Assembly (NCBI RefSeq): GCF_017808105.1
Contig: NZ_JADBHF010000003.1
Location: 186,001-250,000, forward strand
Length of the DNA: 64,000 nt
Direction of reading: 5' to 3'
DNA from: Brevibacterium renqingii
GTDB taxonomy: Bacteria > Actinomycetota > Actinomycetes > Actinomycetales > Brevibacteriaceae
In this document: one piece after another, positions 1 to 9,104 of the stretch
Position numbering within the stretch: the first letter of the stretch is position 1
Layout of the letters: each line of letters opens with the position of its first letter
The notes under the pieces: generated by a model
Database searches by the model: none
Told to the model about the DNA's origin: nothing
The model's input: only the letters and a program-made list of their open reading frames with translations
Position numbers and translations under genes: made by a program

Positions 1-978
1 GGCGAAGTCCTCGCTGACGAGCTTGCTGATCGGCGTGATGACCGCGGCCGTGCCGCAGGCGAAGGCCTCGACGATCTCGCCGCTGGCCGCCCCCGCGCGC
101 CACTCCTCGACGGAGATCTTGCGCTCCTCGGGCTCGAGTCCGAGCTGCGGTGCCAGCTCGAGCAGCGAGCGACGGGTCACGCCGTCGAGGATCGTGTCGC
201 TGAGCGCCGGCGTGAGCAGCTTCCCGTCCTTGGTCACGAGCATGAGGTTCATGCCGCCGAGCTCGTCGATGTACTTGTTCTCCTCGGCGTCTGTGAAGAG
301 CACCTGCTGGCAGCCCTTCGCGGCGGCCTCATTGGTCGCGACCAGCGAAGCCGCGTAATTGCCGCCGCACTTGGCGAACCCTGTGCCACCGGAGCCGGCG
401 CGCTTGAGCGTGGGCGAGAGCCAGATGGACAGCGGCTTGATGCCGCCGGAGAAGTACGGTCCGGCAGGCGAGGCGATGACGTAGTAGTCGACTTCGTGGC
501 TGGCCCGCACCCCGAGGAACCGTTCCGTCGCGATCATGAACGGGCGCAGGTACATGCTCGACTCGTCGGTGTCCGACTGCGGCGTCGGCACCCAGGCCTG
601 GTCGACGGAGACCAGTGCCTTGAGCGAGTCGATGAAGTCCTCTTCGCTCAGCTGCGGCAGCGCGAGGCGCTCGGCGGAACGGTTGATGCGCGCGGCGTTG
701 CGCTCGGGCCGGAAGGTCCAGACCGAGCCGTCGGCGTGACGGTACGCCTTGAGCCCTTCGAAGATCTCCTGCGCGTAGTGGAGCACTGCGGCGGCCGGGT
801 CGAGCACCAGCGGGCCATAGGGCTTGACCTCATGCGCCTGCCAACCGTCATCGACCGTGTATCGGATGTGCGCCATGTGGTCGGTGAAGTACTGGCCGAA
901 ACCGGGGTCCTTCTTGATGTTCTCGCGCACCAGCTCGGGTTGCGGCTGAAGGTTCTTGAGAACGGTGAAATCTGTCAT
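1..978 (-). CDS. ilvE: Branched-chain amino acid aminotransferase (C-terminus cut by window edge)
   Basis: PLP enzyme that transaminates the 2-oxo acids of leucine, isoleucine and valine, the last step of their synthesis. 326 residues are visible; the family is about 360-370 long, so roughly the last 40 lie outside the window. The fold-type IV motif GFAKCGGNYAASL is present, and its lysine, residue 203, is the expected Schiff-base residue. Further family landmarks are EIFEGLKAYR near residue 75 and the DGVTRRS segment near 270. The ATG start at 978 has an AAAAGAG ribosome-binding site. It lies downstream of leuB on the same strand with a 250-base gap and its own promoter candidate. Identification is firm. 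Confidence 0.95.
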   Translation of the reverse strand, partial: MTDFTVLKNLQPQPELVRENIKKDPGFGQYFTDHMAHIRYTVDDGWQAHEVKPYGPLVLDPAAAVLHYAQEIFEGLKAYRHADGSVWTFRPERNAARINRSAERLALPQLSEEDFIDSLKALVSVDQAWVPTPQSDTDESSMYLRPFMIATERFLGVRASHEVDYYVIASPAGPYFSGGIKPLSIWLSPTLKRAGSGGTGFAKCGGNYAASLVATNEAAAKGCQQVLFTDAEENKYIDELGGMNLMLVTKDGKLLTPALSDTILDGVTRRSLLELAPQLGLEPEERKISVEEWRAGAASGEIVEAFACGTAAVITPISKLVSEDFA

Positions 979-1005
979 GGGAACTCTTTTCTCATTTGTG
1001 ATGAG

Positions 1006-1021
1006 TGACACTGTCAGGGTA
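1006..1021 (-). promoter_or_regulatory. Candidate ilvE promoter with short palindrome
   Basis: A TACCCT -10-like hexamer (1021 down to 1016) lies about 30 bases before the expected ilvE leader and ATG. It is followed at once by the 5-1-5 palindrome TGACACTGTCA (1006-1016) at the presumed transcription start. The location would suit an operator. No -35 element is convincing. Confidence 0.3.
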
Positions 1022-1070
1022 GTCCATCACCCCCGCGCACGTCGCACCGGGGTGACGTCCTCTTCCCCCT

Positions 1071-1142
1071 TGCAGCCGCTCTCCCGCCTGCAGCCGCTCT
1101 CGCACCTGCAACCGCCTTCCCGCCTGCAGCCGCTCTTCGCCC
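1071..1142. repeat. 18-bp tandem repeat, four units
   Basis: Four consecutive 18-base units start TGCAGCCGCT (1071, 1089, 1107, 1125) with a few substitutions, and a partial fifth begins at 1143. They fill the spacer between the leuB stop and the ilvE promoter. The length is a multiple of three in every frame, so the repeat keeps spurious frames open. No gene is supported here. Confidence 0.85.
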
Positions 1143-1228
1143 CTGCAGTCGGGGATGCCGTCACCGAGGCGGCCGTGGCCGCCCCCGCCCGCTGCCGGCT
1201 CGGTCGGGGTCCGGCGGCGGAGGTGTTC

Positions 1229-2266
1229 TCAGCCCAGTCGCGCTGCGATCGCGTCGCCCACCTCGGCGGTGGAGCGCTTCGTGCCGTCGCGCTCGGCGAG
1301 ATCGGCCTCGACGGCCGCTTCGATGGACTCGGCCACGACATCGAGACCGAGGTGAGCCGCCATGAGCGAGCCCGAGAGGATCGATGCGGTGGGGTCGGCG
1401 ATCTGCTGCCCGGCGATGTCGGGAGCCGATCCGTGAATGGGTTCGAACAGGCTCGGCGCCGTGCCCTCGACGTTGAGATTGCCCGAGGCGGCCAATCCGA
1501 TTCCACCGGTCACCGCAGCGGCGAGGTCGGTGAGGATGTCGCCGAAGAGGTTATCGGTGACGATGACGTCGTAACGCTCCGGATCGGTCACCATATAGAT
1601 GGTGCACGCATCGGTGTGTTCGTAGTTGACCGTCACCTCGGGATACTCCGCACCGACTTTCTCGACGACGCGCCGCCACAGATGGCCCGCGTGGACCATC
1701 ACATTGTGCTTGTGCACATAGGTCAGCTTCTTGTTCCGGGCCTGGGCTCGCCCGAAGGCATCGCGGACGGCCCGCTCGACGCCGTACCAGGTGTTGACCG
1801 AGACCTCGGTCGCCACCTCCTGAGGTGTATCGGTGCGCACCGATCCACCCGAGCCCGTGTAGGAGCCCTCGGTGCCTTCGCGGACGACGACGAAGTCGAT
1901 CTTGCCCGGCTTCGCCAGCGGGCTGGTCACTCCGGCGAACAGCTTCGAGGGACGCAGATTCACCGCATGTCCGAGCCCGAAGCGCATCTTCAGGATGACA
2001 CCGCGCTCGAGCACGCCCGAGGGCACGGACGGATCGCCGCAGGCGCCGAAGAAGATGGCATCGTGGCCGCGCAGCGATTCGAGCTCCTCATCGGTGAGCG
2101 TCTCACCGGTCTCGTGCCAGCGCTGGGCGCCGACCGTGTAATCGGTGAGTTCGAGTTCGACGGGCTCACCGGAGACCTCGATGGCGCGCTGGAGGACCTT
2201 GAGACCTTCGGGGACTACCTCGTTGCCGATTCCGTCACCGGGCATGACTGCGATTGAGAACTTCAT
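1229..2266 (-). CDS. leuB: 3-isopropylmalate dehydrogenase
   Basis: NAD-dependent oxidative decarboxylation of 3-isopropylmalate to 2-oxoisocaproate in leucine synthesis. The 345 residues open with [17 protein letters not shown], the nucleotide/substrate loop of the isocitrate/isopropylmalate dehydrogenase family. The metal-binding [14 protein letters not shown] segment lies near residue 215 and GSAPDIAGQ near 270. A longer frame reaches 2299, but a TATTCT -10 element sits exactly six bases before the ATG at 2266. That fixes this start and predicts a leaderless mRNA. leuA and leuCD are not in the window, so the leucine genes are scattered. Homoisocitrate or tartrate dehydrogenase is a less likely alternative. 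Confidence 0.93.
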   Translation of the reverse strand: MKFSIAVMPGDGIGNEVVPEGLKVLQRAIEVSGEPVELELTDYTVGAQRWHETGETLTDEELESLRGHDAIFFGACGDPSVPSGVLERGVILKMRFGLGHAVNLRPSKLFAGVTSPLAKPGKIDFVVVREGTEGSYTGSGGSVRTDTPQEVATEVSVNTWYGVERAVRDAFGRAQARNKKLTYVHKHNVMVHAGHLWRRVVEKVGAEYPEVTVNYEHTDACTIYMVTDPERYDVIVTDNLFGDILTDLAAAVTGGIGLAASGNLNVEGTAPSLFEPIHGSAPDIAGQQIADPTASILSGSLMAAHLGLDVVAESIEAAVEADLAERDGTKRSTAEVGDAIAARLG

Positions 2267-2272
2267 AGTCAG

Positions 2273-2278
2273 AGAATA
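2273..2278 (-). promoter_or_regulatory. -10 element of leaderless leuB transcript
   Basis: TATTCT on the minus strand, followed by six bases and the leuB ATG. The spacing puts the transcription start at the start codon. A GTTGAA hexamer about 16 bases further upstream could serve as -35. Confidence 0.5.
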
Positions 2279-2492
2279 GGCCGCAGTCTCAGCATTCAAC
2301 TACCCTGTCCTACGATTCGGACAAGAGTCCGCGTCCTTGCACCGTCGGCGGGTTCTGCGTCGTCTTCGGCATCGTCGCGAGTCCGCGGCGCTTCGGCAAT
2401 CTCCTCGACAGGGCTCCGCTGTGTGCCACCATGAACAATTTCACGTCTCAATCACTGTTGCCGACTACACATCTGCGACGGGAGCGACGAAG

Positions 2493-3407
2493 ATGGTCAT
2501 AGCACCCCGAACCCCGTGGGGGCCACACCGACCAGCCCCGAGAGAAAGTCGATCATTGACCGAAACCATCCGCAATGCCCGTGCCGCAGCTCTGCCCGCC
2601 AAACTCTCCCGGTCATGGCTGCTCGTCAATGCTGCGAAGGAGGAGGCCTTCACTCCCGCACAGACCTCGGAAGCGGATTCCGTCATCTTCGACCTCGAAG
2701 CCTCCGTCGCCGACGATCAGAAGCTCCAAGCTCGCGACAATGTCGTGCGGGCCCTGGAATCCGGCATGTCGGCCTGGGTGCGGATCAACAAGATGGAATC
2801 CGAATTCTGGGACGATGACCTCGCCGCCGTGGCCATGCTCCCGGGCATGCGCGGAGTGATGCTGCCCGAGACCGAACGTCCCGAACAGGTCTCCTACACG
2901 GCTATGCGCGCCAAAGCCGGACTGCCCGTGCTCGCACTTCTCGAATCGGCCCGCGGAGTGGAGAACGCGACGAAGATCGCCGAGGCGCCGGGAACATTCC
3001 GCCTTGCGTTCGGGACGAATGACTTCCGCAAGGACACCGGTTTCTCCGGCGATCCGATGGCTCTGGCCTATGCGCGTTCGCGTCTGACCATCGCCTCGCG
3101 CATGGGCGGCCTGCCCGGTGCCATCGACGGCCCCTCGGCAGCCGATGCCGACGATGACAAGGTCCGCCAGGACGCCGAGGCGACTCATATGATGGGCATG
3201 ACCGGCAAGCTCGTCCTCAACGTCGGCCAGGTCAATGCCCTCAACGAGGCGATGAGCCCGAGCGAGGACGAACGCCACTGGGCGCGCCAGATGCTCGAGG
3301 CCGCAGAAGGCGGATCCGAGATCACCGACGGCTCCTACCTGCCCCGGCTGGCCCGCGCGAAGAAGATCGCGTCCCTGGCCGACACGTACGGCCTCTGGAA
3401 CGCTTGA
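2493..3407 (+). CDS. HpcH/HpaI aldolase / CitE-like CoA ester lyase
   Basis: Member of the citrate lyase beta / malyl-CoA lyase superfamily, TIM-barrel enzymes that cleave or form C-C bonds in acyl-CoA substrates with a divalent metal. In the 304 residues one sees DLEASVAD near residue 70 (acidic metal/CoA region), WVRIN near 100, LLESARGVENA near 155 (metal-binding glutamate) and FGTNDFRKDTG near 180. No alpha or gamma citrate lyase subunit is adjacent, so it is a stand-alone CitE-like protein; malyl-CoA or citramalyl-CoA lyase activity is possible but not assignable. The ATG at 2493 has GGAGCGACGAAG upstream. The frame stays open back to 2337, but without a family match. Confidence 0.8.
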   Translation: MVIAPRTPWGPHRPAPRESRSLTETIRNARAAALPAKLSRSWLLVNAAKEEAFTPAQTSEADSVIFDLEASVADDQKLQARDNVVRALESGMSAWVRINKMESEFWDDDLAAVAMLPGMRGVMLPETERPEQVSYTAMRAKAGLPVLALLESARGVENATKIAEAPGTFRLAFGTNDFRKDTGFSGDPMALAYARSRLTIASRMGGLPGAIDGPSAADADDDKVRQDAEATHMMGMTGKLVLNVGQVNALNEAMSPSEDERHWARQMLEAAEGGSEITDGSYLPRLARAKKIASLADTYGLWNA

Positions 3408-4183
3408 GGTTCGAAAGGCAGCTGCGCCAGCCGGCCTGGCTGCTGTGGTCGCTTCTGCCGGCGCTCCTCCTCATCATCGCCTTCGGGCTGTGGGTGCGCC
3501 TCGAAGCACTCGGTCCCACTCCCGTCGACAGGACCTGGCTGGATCTCGTCGGCCTCGACCGAGAGACCGTCCCCTACTGGATCGCGGTCGTCCTCGCCGA
3601 GGTGGGCGGCGGGACGGGGGCGGTCGCGTGCACAGGCGTATTGGCCGTGATCTTCGCCCTGCGGCGACGATTCCGCGCCGCAGCCTTCCTCGTCTCGGCC
3701 ATGGGCGCAGGCATCATCACGTCCGAACTGCTCAAGATCGTCGTCACCCGCCTCCGCCCGGTCGAGCAGCTCTATGAATCGACCGGGTTCTCCTACCCCT
3801 CGGGCCATTCGATGGGAGCGGCCGCCCTGGCCACGAGCCTGGCCATCATCGCTGCCCGCGCCCACGGCAGGCGTGCCCGAACCGTGCATGCGGCAGACAC
3901 GGACGACGAAGCCGACTTCTCGGCCGACCCCATACCCGCACCCGCACCCGCACCCGCATCCGCACCCACACCGAGGCTGCGCTTCCACTGGTCCTTCGTC
4001 CTCGCCGCGATCTGGATCCTGGCGATGATGTGGTCACGCACCGCCCTGCAGGTCCACTGGCTCACCGACACGATCGCCGGCGCCCTCATCGGCGTCGCCG
4101 TCGCCGTCATCGTGGACGAGATCTGGTCCCTGACAGCACAGAGGACCCGCTCACCCCGGTTCGCACTGTGGCTCCAGGGGTGA
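3404..4183 (+). CDS. PAP2-family membrane phosphatase
   Basis: Integral membrane phosphatase of the type 2 phosphatidic acid phosphatase / undecaprenyl-diphosphatase superfamily, acting on lipid phosphates. The three catalytic blocks are visible: KIVVTRLRP near residue 110, PSGHSMGAA near 128 and SRTALQVHWLTDTIAG near 210, flanked by hydrophobic helices. A loop between the second and third blocks carries an Ala-Pro run encoded by a hexanucleotide repeat. The TTG start at 3404 overlaps the stop of the CitE-like gene, so the two are translationally coupled. The exact lipid substrate cannot be read from the sequence. Confidence 0.85.
   Translation: MRFERQLRQPAWLLWSLLPALLLIIAFGLWVRLEALGPTPVDRTWLDLVGLDRETVPYWIAVVLAEVGGGTGAVACTGVLAVIFALRRRFRAAAFLVSAMGAGIITSELLKIVVTRLRPVEQLYESTGFSYPSGHSMGAAALATSLAIIAARAHGRRARTVHAADTDDEADFSADPIPAPAPAPASAPTPRLRFHWSFVLAAIWILAMMWSRTALQVHWLTDTIAGALIGVAVAVIVDEIWSLTAQRTRSPRFALWLQG
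3935..3964. repeat. Hexanucleotide CCCGCA repeat inside the PAP2 gene
   Basis: Five in-frame hexamers (four CCCGCA and one TCCGCA) encode alternating Ala-Pro in a predicted loop. The unit length preserves the frame, so copy-number change would lengthen or shorten the loop without frameshift. Confidence 0.85.
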
Positions 4184-4203
4184 ACGGGCCCGATCGGTGC
4201 GGC

Positions 4204-5796
4204 TCAGTCCTCCTGCAGCGACACGGCGGTGAACGCCGAGGCATTCACCGCACCGGCGACCGCCTTGACGACCTCATCGGAGACGGCCGAATCGACCGCC
4301 AGGACTGACAGCGCCTCATTGCTCGTCGACGCGGGCGAGACCTGCATGCCGGCGATATTGACTTCATTGGCGCCGAGGGCCAGACCGAGCTGGCCGATGA
4401 TGCCCGGACGGTCCTCGTAGCGGAAGATGAGCAGATTGTCGGTCAGTTCGATCTCGAGTTCGTAGCCGTCGACCTCCGTGAGCTTCTGCACGAGCTTCGG
4501 CCCGGTCACGGTGCCCGAGACGGAGATCCGCTGTCCGGTGCTCGTCGTCGCCGTCAGGCGGGTGATGTTGCGGAACGATTCGCAGTAGGGGTCGGTGGTG
4601 AGTTCGACGCCGATGCCGCGCTCCTCGGCCAGCAGCGGAGCGTTGACGTAGGAGACCTGATCGGACACGACGTCCTTGAACAGACCCTTCAGCGCGGAGA
4701 GCTTGAGGACGGAGACGTCCTTGTCCGCGATCTCCCCGTTGACCTCGACCTTGAAATGGGTGACGGAGGAGTCGGCGAGCGAGTTGACGACCCGGCCGAG
4801 CCGCTCGGCCAGCGGGATGCCCGGACGCACGTCCTCGTGGATGGCCCCGCCGGCGACGTTGACCGCATCGGGTACGAGCTCGCCGGCCAGGGCCTTGCGC
4901 ACGGACTTCGCCACGGCGACTCCGGCCTTCTCCTGCGCCTCGGCGGTGGAGGCCCCCAGATGCGGGGTGACGTTGACGGAGTCGAACTCCATGAGCGCCG
5001 AGTGCTCCGGCGGCTCCGTGTTCCACACGTCGATTCCGGCGCCGCCGACTTCGCCGGTAGCGATCGCTTCGGCCAGCGCCTCTTCATCGATGATCCCGCC
5101 GCGGGCGACGTTGATGAAGCGGGCACCGGGTTTGGCGGCCTTGAACTCCTCGGTGCTGATCATACCGATGGTCTCGGGGGTCTTGGGCATGTGGACCGTG
5201 ACGAAGTCGGACACGGCGAGCAGGCTCTGCAGGTCGAGGACCTCGACGCCCATCTGCGCGGCACGGGACTGCGTGATGTAGGGGTCGTAGCCGACGAGCC
5301 GCATGCCGAAGGCCTTCGCGCGCTCGGCCACGAGGCCTCCGATGCGCCCGAGTCCGACGATGCCCAGGGTCTTCTCGTAGAGTTCGACGCCGGTGTACTT
5401 CTTCCGGTTCCACTCCCCCGCCTTGAGCGAGGTGTTGCCGGCACCGAGGTAGCGTGCGGATCCCAGGATGTGCGCCATGGTCAGTTCGGCTGCGGAGATG
5501 ATGTTCGACGTCGGTGCGTTGACGACCATGACACCCGCCGAGGTGGCCGCGGGGACGTCGACGTTGTCGAGTCCGACGCCTGCACGGGCGATGACCTTGA
5601 GGTTGTTCGCAGCTCCGATGGCCTCGGCGTCGACCTGCGTGGCCGAGCGGACGAGGATCGCATCAGCGTCGACGATGGCGGACAGGAGCTGGGATCGGTC
5701 AGCGCCTTCGGTGTGGCGGATCTCGAAGTCTCCTCCGAGGGCTTCGATAGTGGCCGGTGACAGTTCTTCGGCGATGAGCACGACGGGCTTGGGCAC
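4204..5796 (-). CDS. serA: D-3-phosphoglycerate dehydrogenase
   Basis: First step of serine synthesis: NAD-dependent oxidation of 3-phosphoglycerate. At 530 residues it is the long form common in actinobacteria: an N-terminal catalytic and NAD-binding core with GLGRIGGLVAERAKAFG near residue 150, the active-site arginine in NVARGGIIDEEAL near 235 and histidine in VTPHLGAST near 280. An intervening allosteric substrate-binding region of about 130 residues follows, then a C-terminal ACT domain (DRPGIIGQLGLALG near 460) for serine feedback. The start is GTG at 5796 with a strong AGGAGGAAATC site. It is convergent with the PAP2 gene and is followed closely upstream by its own promoter. Confidence 0.96.
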   Translation of the reverse strand: MPKPVVLIAEELSPATIEALGGDFEIRHTEGADRSQLLSAIVDADAILVRSATQVDAEAIGAANNLKVIARAGVGLDNVDVPAATSAGVMVVNAPTSNIISAAELTMAHILGSARYLGAGNTSLKAGEWNRKKYTGVELYEKTLGIVGLGRIGGLVAERAKAFGMRLVGYDPYITQSRAAQMGVEVLDLQSLLAVSDFVTVHMPKTPETIGMISTEEFKAAKPGARFINVARGGIIDEEALAEAIATGEVGGAGIDVWNTEPPEHSALMEFDSVNVTPHLGASTAEAQEKAGVAVAKSVRKALAGELVPDAVNVAGGAIHEDVRPGIPLAERLGRVVNSLADSSVTHFKVEVNGEIADKDVSVLKLSALKGLFKDVVSDQVSYVNAPLLAEERGIGVELTTDPYCESFRNITRLTATTSTGQRISVSGTVTGPKLVQKLTEVDGYELEIELTDNLLIFRYEDRPGIIGQLGLALGANEVNIAGMQVSPASTSNEALSVLAVDSAVSDEVVKAVAGAVNASAFTAVSLQED

Positions 5797-5828
5797 TGAT
5801 TTCCTCCTGTAGCGTCCGGGACCTGTCC

Positions 5829-5866
5829 ATCTTATGAGACTTCGGGCGAGCCTTCACAAAGTCTCA
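5829..5866 (-). promoter_or_regulatory. serA promoter with overlapping inverted repeat
   Basis: TAAGAT (5834 to 5829) is a good -10 for serA, giving a leader of about 25 bases. Directly abutting it is an 8-bp inverted repeat, TGAGACTT / AAGTCTCA (5835-5842 and 5859-5866), spanning the -35 position. It may be an operator, or the terminator of the upstream eis-like gene. Confidence 0.4.
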
Positions 5867-5914
5867 GATTCTGGGAAGATCGCTCAACAGAACGCAGCCC
5901 AGCAGCCGGAGGCC

Positions 5915-7207
5915 TCAGAACCCGTTCGGCGAATACGGCGCCCGGCCGAGGCTGAACATCGCGCTGGCGAGAACTGCCGCTCCCGGCGTCTTCTCGTCGA
6001 TGCGTCCGGCCCTGGCCAGGATGACGGGATCCGCGCCGCCGAAGTACAGCGAACCGAGCTCGGCGATGCCCAGGCCCAAGTCCGCGGGCGTGGATACTGA
6101 AGCGGGGGTCACCTCGGCGTTCTCCCCGTTTGACGTGATGGTGAAGCGTCCCCCGGCGAGGTCGAGCGAATCGTCGACATCGATCGTCAGCGTCCCCGGC
6201 ACAAACCAAGGACGGGCCTCGAGAGCGGACTTGATGTCGAGGATGCGGATCCAGATGTTGTCCTCGGTCGCCACCGTCTTCACCCGCCGCGAATCGGTCA
6301 GCAGCCACGGCAGCGGAGAGTATTCGGCCGACTCCGAGAAGGTCACCCGGGTGGACAGGTCGATGGCCGCGAGAAAGGACCACAGAGAGGCGTAGGCGGC
6401 GTCGGTGACGGCCACGAAGTCGATGATGTCGACGGTCGGCGGGGTCTTCGACCAGCCGGCGAACTTATAGGACACGTAGCCGTCGGGCTCACCCTGCTCA
6501 TCGAAGTGCAGGGCCGCGCGGACACCGCGGTCCTCCTCGCCGGTCTCGGTGTTGAGCGCACCCGTGGCGCGCTCGATGTAGGTCTGCTGCCGTTCCATGG
6601 CGCCCGGCGAGGTGCGCATGAATCTGTCATAGATCTTCGGCGCCAGCTCCCGCAGTTCGCCGGGCAGGCACATCTCGACGCGCCGATCGGGTTCGCGGAC
6701 CATCTTGAAGCCCGGCGAGGTGTCGACCTCGATCGAATGCGACCAGGTGGCCACGCCGAATCCGAACCGCGAATAGATTCCGCCCTCCGTCGCCGTCAGC
6801 GCGGCGAACGGGTAGCCGTTCGCCTTCGCCTCGGCGAGGTCGGTGGTCATCATCGACCGCAGCAGACCCCGCCGGCGGTGCGTCGGGCGCACGGTGATCC
6901 AGGTGATGAGGTGGCCGGGGACGAGCCGTCCCCCGCCGACGTTGACGAGTTTCTCGAACCAGGCGAAGGTCGCCACGGGGATCGAGGAGTCCAGTCCGTG
7001 CTCGTACTCCTGATCGGCGTAGACGGCGGTGAGGCGGCGCCCATCGGCGATCGCCCGCTCGACCCGGCCCAACAGCGCGGCATCGGTCGACCGAGGGTCG
7101 TGGAATCCCACGCTCGTCGAGGCGAAATAGCCTTTCGTGCGGGCGTCCGGCTCACCGGTGGTCTCGTCGATGCCGGGCCTGAAGTCTTCGAATCTGTAAT
7201 TCGTCAC
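5915..7207 (-). CDS. Eis-like GNAT N-acetyltransferase
   Basis: A 430-residue acetyltransferase of the enhanced-intracellular-survival type: an N-terminal GNAT domain, a second GNAT-like domain and a C-terminal sterol-carrier-like domain. The acetyl-CoA region reads VRPTHRRRGLLRSMM near residue 100. The family acetylates amines, including lysines and aminoglycosides; the substrate here is unknown. The GTG at 7207 (then TNYRFEDFRPG) is chosen because residues further upstream, to 7345, have no family character. It ends about 120 bases before serA on the same strand, but serA has its own promoter. Family assignment rests on overall length and motifs. Confidence 0.75.
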   Translation of the reverse strand: MTNYRFEDFRPGIDETTGEPDARTKGYFASTSVGFHDPRSTDAALLGRVERAIADGRRLTAVYADQEYEHGLDSSIPVATFAWFEKLVNVGGGRLVPGHLITWITVRPTHRRRGLLRSMMTTDLAEAKANGYPFAALTATEGGIYSRFGFGVATWSHSIEVDTSPGFKMVREPDRRVEMCLPGELRELAPKIYDRFMRTSPGAMERQQTYIERATGALNTETGEEDRGVRAALHFDEQGEPDGYVSYKFAGWSKTPPTVDIIDFVAVTDAAYASLWSFLAAIDLSTRVTFSESAEYSPLPWLLTDSRRVKTVATEDNIWIRILDIKSALEARPWFVPGTLTIDVDDSLDLAGGRFTITSNGENAEVTPASVSTPADLGLGIAELGSLYFGGADPVILARAGRIDEKTPGAAVLASAMFSLGRAPYSPNGF

Positions 7208-7330
7208 ACACCCACAGTAATCCAGTTCGGCCCCGGAGTCGGAGCGAATCGTCGAATTGCTCGGCGATGGCGAGCGACGTCCGGAGCCGGCCGACGCCGC
7301 GCGCCCGCGCCGACGCATGCACGAACGCGA

Positions 7331-7366
7331 CGGAGCCCCGGACACCGATCGGTGTCCGGGGCTCCG
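7331..7366 (-). terminator. Perfect 18-bp palindromic terminator of ilvBNC
   Basis: A self-complementary 36-base sequence begins CGGAGCCCCGGACACCGA and then repeats as its exact reverse complement. It lies about 70 bases past the ilvC stop. There is no U-run on either side, as is frequent for actinobacterial terminators. It would end the ilvBNC transcript before the Eis-like gene. Confidence 0.7.
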
Positions 7367-7437
7367 CCCTTCCCCTCTCGCCGCGCTCGACCGCCCTGCT
7401 CAGTGCGGCACCGCCTCGGCGAGGGTGGGACTCGGAC

Positions 7438-8481
<1,044 letters not shown>

Positions 8482-8591
8482 TTAGGATTACGGGTGATGT
8501 ACCCATTGTTTCACAGTTCGGTACTGCTGCTCATTTATTGAGATGACGGACGTTCCACGGATTGGAACGCAGATTCCTTCGCCGAGGCGGT

Positions 8592-9104
8592 TCAGCCGCG
8601 CAGGGCACGGTCGGTGATCGACTTCGCGCCGCGGCCGATGGCCACGGTTCCCGACTGCACGATCTCCTTGATCCCGAAGGGCTCGAGGACCTCGCGCAGC
8701 GCCTCGACCTTGCCGAGCTCGCCGGTGGCTTCGACGCTGACGGACTCGGGACCGACGTCGACGATCTTCGCGCGGAACATCTCCACCGCCGCCGCGACCT
8801 GCGGCCGGGTCGCGGCATTGGCCTTGACCTTGTAGATGATGTGCGCGCGGCGAACCGAGGTCTCGGGTTCGAGTTCGACGATCTTGATGACGTTGACGAG
8901 CTTGTTCAGCTGCTTGGTCACCTGCTCGAGCGGCACGTCCTTGACGTCCACGACGACGGTGATGCGCGAGAGCTCCTCGTGCTCCGTCACGCCCACCGCG
9001 AGGCTGTGGATGTTGAAGCCGCGTCGGGCGATGAGTCCGGTGAAACGGGTGAGCACACCGGGTTTGTTCTCGACCAGGACTGAGAGTGTGTGCCGGTTGT
9101 TCAT
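8592..9104 (-). CDS. ilvN: Acetolactate synthase small (regulatory) subunit
   Basis: Regulatory subunit that activates IlvB and gives valine feedback inhibition. The 170-residue protein has an N-terminal ACT domain ([20 protein letters not shown], residues 5-24, with [12 protein letters not shown] following) and a C-terminal ACT-like half ([22 protein letters not shown]), the normal two-domain length. Its ATG overlaps the ilvB stop by four bases, so the subunits are translationally coupled at fixed stoichiometry. Assignment is firm. Confidence 0.97.
   Translation of the reverse strand: MNNRHTLSVLVENKPGVLTRFTGLIARRGFNIHSLAVGVTEHEELSRITVVVDVKDVPLEQVTKQLNKLVNVIKIVELEPETSVRRAHIIYKVKANAATRPQVAAAVEMFRAKIVDVGPESVSVEATGELGKVEALREVLEPFGIKEIVQSGTVAIGRGAKSITDRALRG

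Noticed and set aside
956-2257. 433-codon plus-strand open frame
   Set aside because: It is antisense to leuB and the ilvE start and is kept open by high-GC third positions and the 18-bp repeat. It has no family character and no ribosome-binding site.
8511-8534. Seven-codon minus-strand frame before ilvC
   Set aside because: No credible -10 or ribosome-binding site, and no relevant codons for attenuation.
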